NCBI RefSeq assembly: GCF_029223865.1
Contig: NZ_CP119520.1
Span: 7,192,001 to 7,256,000, forward strand
Reading direction: 5' to 3'
Length of the DNA stretch: 64,000 bases
From: Telluria mixta
GTDB taxonomy: Bacteria; Pseudomonadota; Gammaproteobacteria; Burkholderiales; Burkholderiaceae_D
This document shows, piece after piece, positions 59,365 to 64,000 of this stretch. The notes beneath the pieces are model-generated. The model was not told the DNA's origin. It was given only the letters and a program-made list of their open reading frames with translations, and ran no database searches. Within the stretch, counting starts at the first letter, position 1. Every line of letters begins with the position of its first letter. The translations under genes and the position numbers were made by a program.

Positions 59365-60632
59365 AGCGCATCGTCGTCCTGGTCCTCATCGTGGCGGCAC
59401 TGGCCGCCGTATTCGTCGCGTGGCCGCGCGCCGAATTCATCCCGTCGCGCTCGCAGGCAGCGTGGGCGGCGACGCCGGCCAACATCGCCCGGGGCGCCTA
59501 CCTCGCCCGCGCGGGCGACTGCATGGCCTGCCACACGGCGCGCGGCGGCACGCCGTACGCGGGCGGACGGGCACTGGCCACGCCGTTCGGCACCGTCTAC
59601 GCCCCGAACATCACGCCGGACGCGCGGACGGGCATCGGCACCTGGACGGCGGACGACTTCTGGCACGCCCTGCACAACGGCATCGGGAAAGGCGGCCGGC
59701 TGCTGTACCCCGCCTTCCCGTACACGAACACGACGAAGGTCACGCGCGACGACGCCGACGCGCTGTACGCGTACCTGCGCAGCCTCGCGCCGGTCAGCCA
59801 GCCGAATCGCCTGCACACGCTGCGCTTCCCGTACGACCGGCAGATCGTGCTGGCCGGCTGGCGCCTGCTGTATTTCAAGCCGGGCGTGTACGCGCTGCAG
59901 CCGGCGAAAGGCGCCGCGTGGAACCGGGGCGCCTATCTCGTCGAAGGACTGGGCCACTGCGGCGCCTGCCACAGCCCGCGCAACGGCCTCGGCGCGACGG
60001 CCTCCCGGCTGTCCGGCGGCCACATCCCGTCAATCGGCTGGTACGCGCCCGCGCTGGACGCCGACAACGAAGCAGGCCTCGGCAACTGGGACCAGGCACA
60101 CATTGTCCAACTGCTGCGCACGGGCGTCGCGCCGCGCGGCGCCGTGTTCGGACCGATGGCGGAAGTGGTGGGGCAAAGCCTGCAATACCTGACGGACGCG
60201 GATGCGGGCGCGATGGCGACCTACCTGAAATCGCTGCCGGCCGATCCGTCGCCGCGCCGCCCGTCCGACCCGCCGCCCGACGAGGTCATGAAGGCGGGCA
60301 GGAAGCTCTACGAGCACCACTGCGCGGACTGCCACGGCGCCGACGGCCGCGGCATGAGCGTCTCCGGCCACCCCGCGTATCCGCCGCTGGCGGGCAATGG
60401 TGCGCTGACGATGGAGGACCCGGTGAACGCCATCCGCATCGTGCTGAACGGCGGCTTCCCGCCCAGCACCGCCGGGAATCCGCGGCCGTTCGGCATGCCG
60501 CCCTACAGTCCCGTGCTGGACGATGCGGAAGTGGCGGCCGTCGTGACGTATGTGAGGAACAGCTGGGGCAATGCGGCACCGGCTGTCACGCCGTCGGAAG
60601 TCAACCGGTGGCGGGCGGTGCCGCTCGATTGA
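59361..60632 (+). CDS. Triheme cytochrome c, alcohol/gluconate dehydrogenase cytochrome-subunit type
   Basis: A 423-residue protein with an N-terminal membrane helix (VVLVLIVAALAAVFVAW) and three heme motifs: CMACH (near 54), CGACH (near 200) and CADCH (near 325). The domain order and segments such as APNITPDARTGIGTWTADDFWHAL match cytochrome subunits of membrane alcohol, aldehyde or gluconate dehydrogenases. The matching catalytic subunits are not in this window. It is coupled to the diheme cytochrome gene, so the two probably form an electron path to an oxidase. Confidence 0.9.
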   Translation: MKRIVVLVLIVAALAAVFVAWPRAEFIPSRSQAAWAATPANIARGAYLARAGDCMACHTARGGTPYAGGRALATPFGTVYAPNITPDARTGIGTWTADDFWHALHNGIGKGGRLLYPAFPYTNTTKVTRDDADALYAYLRSLAPVSQPNRLHTLRFPYDRQIVLAGWRLLYFKPGVYALQPAKGAAWNRGAYLVEGLGHCGACHSPRNGLGATASRLSGGHIPSIGWYAPALDADNEAGLGNWDQAHIVQLLRTGVAPRGAVFGPMAEVVGQSLQYLTDADAGAMATYLKSLPADPSPRRPSDPPPDEVMKAGRKLYEHHCADCHGADGRGMSVSGHPAYPPLAGNGALTMEDPVNAIRIVLNGGFPPSTAGNPRPFGMPPYSPVLDDAEVAAVVTYVRNSWGNAAPAVTPSEVNRWRAVPLD

Positions 60633-60648
60633 TCACAAGGAGAGTCAT

Positions 60649-60861
60649 ATGCCGACTTATCGCGTCTGGTACCGCAACAACGAAGAACCGCTGGAATTCG
60701 CCACCCCGGGCCGCATCAGCGAAGCCGAAATCGTCGAACACGTCCTCGAGCACGAGCGCATCGAACGGGGCGCGTCGAACCTGCAGGAACTCGTCGCCAG
60801 CCACAACCTGGCGCCCGTACGCTACACGGAAGACGAAAGCGAGATGAACGCGATCTGGTAG
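60649..60861 (+). CDS. Small soluble protein of unknown function
   Basis: A 70-residue acidic protein with a good ribosome site (AGGAGAG, 6 bases before the ATG at 60649). The sequence MPTYRVWYRNNEEPLEF, then an Asp/Glu-rich helix, has no signal or membrane segment. I do not recognise the family. It follows the triheme cytochrome gene by 16 bases. Confidence 0.7.
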   Translation: MPTYRVWYRNNEEPLEFATPGRISEAEIVEHVLEHERIERGASNLQELVASHNLAPVRYTEDESEMNAIW

Positions 60862-60865
60862 CGGA

Positions 60866-61420
60866 TCACGCCGGCGCGGCGGACACATGGCCGACCGCGT
60901 ACACGCACACCGCGGCGTTGGCCCCCGGTTCGCGGTCCCACAACCGGAAACGCACCAGCGTCCAGCCTCCCGGCTCATAGCCGGCGACCGCCGCGAGCGC
61001 GCCCCCGCCGTCGACCGCGTCCACGGCCAGGCGCGTTTCGCCGCTGCGCAACGCTTCCAGGTCGGTGCCGGGCGCGATCGGAATCCGCTCGACGGACGCG
61101 AAGCGCGCCCTCGCGAACCCGGGGCCGAGCTGCGCCTGCCACACGAGCCACGTCGCCACCGACGGCCTGCCGAACGCCTGCGACACGCCCGCGAATCCCG
61201 GGCCATTCAGGAACGCGTGCATCCCCTCGACCGTGTTCCAGACATAGAACGGCGCGTACGCGTTGTCCTGCGCCGGTCCGCTCTTGCGCGCGCTGAGATA
61301 GGCCTTGAACAGCAGCCCCGGAAAACCATCCGTCAGATGGCCCTTGTCCGCGATACGCCGGTCGATGATGCCCATGTCGTAGTCGGCCGGCAGCGGAAAG
61401 CGGTACTGCATCGCGATCAT
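60866..61420 (-). CDS. DUF4865 family protein
   Basis: A 184-residue soluble protein recognised by MIAMQYRFPLPADYDMGIIDRRI, FKAYLSARKSGPAQDNAYAPFYVW and the middle segment NGPGFAGVSQAFGRP. The length is normal for DUF4865, a family of unknown biochemistry, often beside tautomerases. Its start overlaps the tautomerase stop by 4 bases, so it is the last gene of a three-gene unit. Confidence 0.85.
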   Translation of the reverse strand: MIAMQYRFPLPADYDMGIIDRRIADKGHLTDGFPGLLFKAYLSARKSGPAQDNAYAPFYVWNTVEGMHAFLNGPGFAGVSQAFGRPSVATWLVWQAQLGPGFARARFASVERIPIAPGTDLEALRSGETRLAVDAVDGGGALAAVAGYEPGGWTLVRFRLWDREPGANAAVCVYAVGHVSAAPA

Positions 61421-61812
61421 GGTCTCTGCTCCGCCAGCGGCGCCGCGATGCCGTTGCTGAACGACCAGTCGGCGTAGTCCGTCGTCTGGACGATGATCAT
61501 CAGGTCTTCCGGCCGCAATCCGGGCGCTTCGGCCAGCAGGTCGGCAAGACGCTGGTAAAACGCCTGCTTGGTGTCCGCGTCGCGCGGCTTGCCGCCCGTG
61601 ATGCAGACGAGCAGGAAGTCGTCGCTGCGCGGGCCGCCGAGGTAATCGCGGTCGAAGATCAGTTCCTCGGGGTCGTGCTGGTGAATGGCCTGGAAGCGGT
61701 CCGCGACGGGAATGCGGAAGGCGTCGACGAGGGCCTGGTGCACGGCGTCCGACACGGCGCGCAGGTAGTCGCGCGATTTGCCGCGGCGCAGGGAAATGCG
61801 GGCGAAGGGCAT
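61417..61812 (-). CDS. Tautomerase family protein
   Basis: A 131-residue protein beginning M-PFARISLRRGKS. Removal of Met would expose Pro1, the catalytic base of the 4-oxalocrotonate tautomerase superfamily. The length matches the MIF-like or malonate-semialdehyde-decarboxylase branch with two beta-alpha-beta units, the second ending LMIIVQTTDYADWSF. The substrate is unknown. It is translationally coupled to DUF4865. Confidence 0.85.
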   Translation of the reverse strand: MPFARISLRRGKSRDYLRAVSDAVHQALVDAFRIPVADRFQAIHQHDPEELIFDRDYLGGPRSDDFLLVCITGGKPRDADTKQAFYQRLADLLAEAPGLRPEDLMIIVQTTDYADWSFSNGIAAPLAEQRP

Positions 61813-61822
61813 GGTGGTCTCC

Positions 61823-62131
61823 TCAATTCAGGTCGCCGAGCAGGCGCGCGGCGGTGGCGGCCGCGGGCCAGCCGGCATAAAAGGCCAGGTGCGTCACGAC
61901 TTCTTCCAGCTCCTGCCGGGTGACGCCGTTGTCGAGCGCGGTCTGCAGGTGGAACGGCAGCTGGCCGTCGCGGCACAGCGCGACCAGGCAGGCGACCGTC
62001 ACCAGGCTGCGGTCCCGTTTATTCAGCGCGTCCCGTTCCCACACTTCGCCGAACAGCACGCGGTCCGAGAGATCGGCCAGCGCCGGAACGGCACCGAGGG
62101 CGCGCCGGCCCAGGCCTGTCAGAGTCGTCAT
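61823..62131 (-). CDS. Carboxymuconolactone decarboxylase family protein
   Basis: A 102-residue AhpD-like/CMD-fold protein. Recognisable are VWERDALNKRDRSLVTVACLVAL and the FHLQTALDNGVTRQELEEVVTHLAFYAGWPAA helices. The cysteine in VALCRDG is not in the CxxC pair of peroxidase-active AhpD, so it is more like the decarboxylase branch. It is the first gene of the unit, divergent from the LysR gene. Confidence 0.87.
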   Translation of the reverse strand: MTTLTGLGRRALGAVPALADLSDRVLFGEVWERDALNKRDRSLVTVACLVALCRDGQLPFHLQTALDNGVTRQELEEVVTHLAFYAGWPAAATAARLLGDLN

Positions 62132-62199
62132 CGTCAGCTCCTTGGTTGGTTGACCACGCCATGATAGGAGCGCACGATGATTTAGAAAATCGAATATAT

Positions 62200-62216
62200 T
62201 TGAACTGATAATTCAA
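62200..62216. promoter_or_regulatory. Palindrome in LysR/CMD divergent promoter
   Basis: TTGAA-N7-TTCAA (17 bp) lies in an A/T-rich 94-base gap between the divergent LysR and decarboxylase-family genes, 10 bases before the LysR start. It is a plausible binding site for that regulator. Confidence 0.5.
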
Positions 62217-62225
62217 AAAATCGGG

Positions 62226-63080
62226 ATGATCATGCGTCGCACGAATTTCGACATGGATGCCCTGCGCAGTTTTTGCGAAGGCGTGGACCTCGGCAGTTTC
62301 GCGAAGGCGGCCGACCGGCTGGGACGGTCGACGTCGGCCATCAGCATGCAGATGAAGAAGCTGGAGGGACAGGCCGGCACGGACCTGCTGCGCAAGTCGG
62401 GGCGCGGCCTCGAGCTGACCGCGGCCGGCGAAACGCTGCTCGGCTACGCGCGCCGCATCCTCGACCTGAACGACGAGGCACGCACGGCACTGGCCGGGCT
62501 GGAGCTCGAAGGCACCGTCAGGTTGGGACTGCAGGAAGATTTTGGAGAGCGGCTATTGTCGAACGTCCTCGGCCGCTTCACGCGCAGCCATCCGGACCTG
62601 CAGATCGAGGCCGTCATCGCCCGCAACAGCGAACTCATCGCGCAACTGCAGGCCGGGAAGATCGATCTCGCGCTGGGCTGGCATACGGACGCGACGCTGC
62701 CGTACGTGGATTTGCTGGGCGACTATCCCATGCGCTGGATCGGGTCGGCCACCCAAGACCCCGCTCGCGAGCCGGTGCGCCTCGTCGCGCTGCAGGCGCC
62801 CTGCCTGATGCGCAAGGCGGCGACCGATGCGCTCGACCGGGCCGGCATTCCCTGGCGCGTCGTCTACACGAGCGCCAGCCTGGCGGGCATCTGGGCCGCG
62901 GTCGCGGCGGGGCTCGGCGTGACGGTCCGGACCAACCTGGGGCTACCCGGCGACGTGCGCGTGCTCGACGGCTTGCCGGCGCTGCCGGGCATCCGGCTCG
63001 CGCTGTACAGCGGCGCGGCGACGCCCTCCCCGGCCTGCAAGCGCATGGCGGCGCTCATCAAGGAACACATCGTGGGCTAA
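62226..63080 (+). CDS. LysR-family transcriptional regulator
   Basis: A 284-residue regulator with the N-terminal helix-turn-helix (GSFAKAADRLGRSTSAISMQMKKLE) and a LysR substrate-binding domain (about 90-280). It is divergent from the CMD-tautomerase-DUF4865 unit, its likely target. ATGs at 62226 and 62232 are both possible starts. Confidence 0.9.
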   Translation: MIMRRTNFDMDALRSFCEGVDLGSFAKAADRLGRSTSAISMQMKKLEGQAGTDLLRKSGRGLELTAAGETLLGYARRILDLNDEARTALAGLELEGTVRLGLQEDFGERLLSNVLGRFTRSHPDLQIEAVIARNSELIAQLQAGKIDLALGWHTDATLPYVDLLGDYPMRWIGSATQDPAREPVRLVALQAPCLMRKAATDALDRAGIPWRVVYTSASLAGIWAAVAAGLGVTVRTNLGLPGDVRVLDGLPALPGIRLALYSGAATPSPACKRMAALIKEHIVG

Positions 63081-63086
63081 CGCCCG

Positions 63087-64000
63087 TTACACCATCTCCG
63101 CGAACCCGATCCGGTCCGTGGTCGCCGCGCGCGCCTCGTCCACGCCGACCACGTGCGCGGCCAGCAGCGCTTCCAGCACGCTGTTCATCGTGTGGCAGCC
63201 GGGCCCGCGCCCCGCGTTCATGTGCGCGCGGATGGCGCCCAGGTCGCCCTCCTCGATCATCGCCGCGACGGCCGGGTTGATGGTGAGACACTCCGTCGCC
63301 AGGTGATAGCGATTGCCCTGCTTCGACGGCAGCAACGCCTGGCACAGCACGCCGCGCAGCGCGTGTGCGAGGGCCTGGCCCTGGGCGTCCGAATTGCCCA
63401 GCAGGCGCAGCATCTTTTGCAGGCCCAGCTCCGTCGAGCGCGCGTGCAAGGTGGCCAGCACGAGCGGGCCGGACTCGGCCAGCGCCAGCGCTTCCTGCGC
63501 GGTCTGGGCGTCGCGGATCTCGCCGATGACGATCACGTCCGGACGCTCGCGCAGCGCGTCCAGCGCGCCGAGGTAATAGCTTTCGACGTCGCCATCGATA
63601 CCCACCTCGCGCTGCGTGATGATGCATTTGCGCTGCGGGATCAGGGTCTCGACCGGGTCTTCGATGGTGATGATGTGGCCCGAGCGCTGTTTGTTGATCT
63701 CGTCGAGCATGGACGCGATCGTCGTCGACTTGCCCTGGCACGTGTCGCCGATGATCAGCACGAGGCCACTGGTCAGGCGCGCGAATTCGCGCTCGTCGGC
63801 GTGCAGGCCGAGGGTGTCCAGCGCCAGCGGTTCCTTCGGGAAGCGGCGGATCACGCAGCCCAGGCGCTTCTTGCCCTGGAAGCTGAAGCAGTTGGCGCGG
63901 ATGCGCGCCGTGTGCAGGTCGATCGAGCGGTCGAAGGCGCGGTCGACGATGCGCTCGGCCCAGTTCGGCTCGATGACGTCGAAGAACTCTTCCAGCTCTT
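63087..64000 (-). CDS. Type IV pilus retraction ATPase, PilT/PilU-like (5' end outside window)
   Basis: 304 codons of the C-terminal part are present; the frame is open to the window edge with PilT-like sequence (DLHTARIRANCFSFQGKKRLG). The ATPase core has a Walker A variant GDTCQGKST, an Asp box around TIEDPVETL, Walker B VIVIGEIRD and the His box ATLHARST. The Walker A departs from the usual GPTGSGKST of PilT but keeps GKST. The ending lacks the short helical tail I would expect for PilU. It is probably a PilT/PilU paralogue. Confidence 0.85.
   Translation of the reverse strand, partial: ELEEFFDVIEPNWAERIVDRAFDRSIDLHTARIRANCFSFQGKKRLGCVIRRFPKEPLALDTLGLHADEREFARLTSGLVLIIGDTCQGKSTTIASMLDEINKQRSGHIITIEDPVETLIPQRKCIITQREVGIDGDVESYYLGALDALRERPDVIVIGEIRDAQTAQEALALAESGPLVLATLHARSTELGLQKMLRLLGNSDAQGQALAHALRGVLCQALLPSKQGNRYHLATECLTINPAVAAMIEEGDLGAIRAHMNAGRGPGCHTMNSVLEALLAAHVVGVDEARAATTDRIGFAEMV

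Overview
The window looks like chromosome from a high-GC betaproteobacterium of the family Oxalobacteraceae, most likely Massilia or a close relative. That is an inference. It rests on GC-rich codon use, the ftsK-lolA-rarA order divergent from trxB, the hemCDXY operon divergent from ppc, the nadE-glnB pair, a PEP-CTERM protein, and type IV pilus and LysR genes like those of that group. No phage, insertion sequence, integrase or CRISPR array was found. Almost all coding space is explained by about 52 genes.

Layout. 0.1-4.4 kb: two identical tRNA-Ser(CGA) genes in inverted orientation flank a D-lactate dehydrogenase and two tandem secreted GH5 glycosidases, with a palindrome-rich tRNA-Ser relic beside the second tRNA. 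4.4-12.8 kb: core genes serS, a DUF421 membrane protein, rarA, lolA, ftsK, trxB and an Smr-domain protein. 12.9-21.4 kb: an orphan bacteriophytochrome kinase, a TRIC-type channel, a lower-GC msbA, glnB and nadE, and a DUF482/GNAT protein. 21.3-26.4 kb: a cobalamin-riboswitch-controlled operon of an ExbB/TolQ-like protein, a DUF2149 protein and an exported, membrane-anchored CobN-type chelatase. 26.4-31.7 kb: a MocR regulator divergent from a YdeP/FdhF-like molybdoenzyme, a frameshifted GNAT gene and a LysR regulator. 32.0-40.1 kb: a TonB-dependent receptor, an alpha/beta hydrolase and a complete branched-chain-amino-acid-type ABC transporter. 40.3-44.5 kb: secreted proteins (PEP-CTERM, a small exported protein, a PA-domain metalloprotease, an RTX/DUF4214 protein). 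44.6-58.2 kb: housekeeping genes ppa, hemYXDC, ppc, rpoD, proQ and an RNase D-like exonuclease, plus a sigma-54-type promoter in front of a tiny membrane protein. 58.2-60.9 kb: three c-type cytochromes and a small protein. 60.9-63.1 kb: a DUF4865/tautomerase/carboxymuconolactone-decarboxylase operon with a divergent LysR gene. The right edge cuts a PilT/PilU-type ATPase.

The most interesting unit is the cobalamin-riboswitch operon. Its CobN homologue carries a signal peptide and a C-terminal membrane anchor, so the chelatase domain should face the periplasm. The cytoplasmic AAA+ partners of ordinary chelatases are absent. Instead it is encoded with an ExbB/TolQ-like protein and a DUF2149 protein whose single membrane segment resembles that of ExbD, including an aspartate in the expected place. 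Together they suggest a proton-motive-force-driven periplasmic chelatase or dechelatase induced when B12 is scarce. It would be related to the HmuS/HmuU/HmuV proteins of Bacteroidetes but wired to B12 instead of heme.
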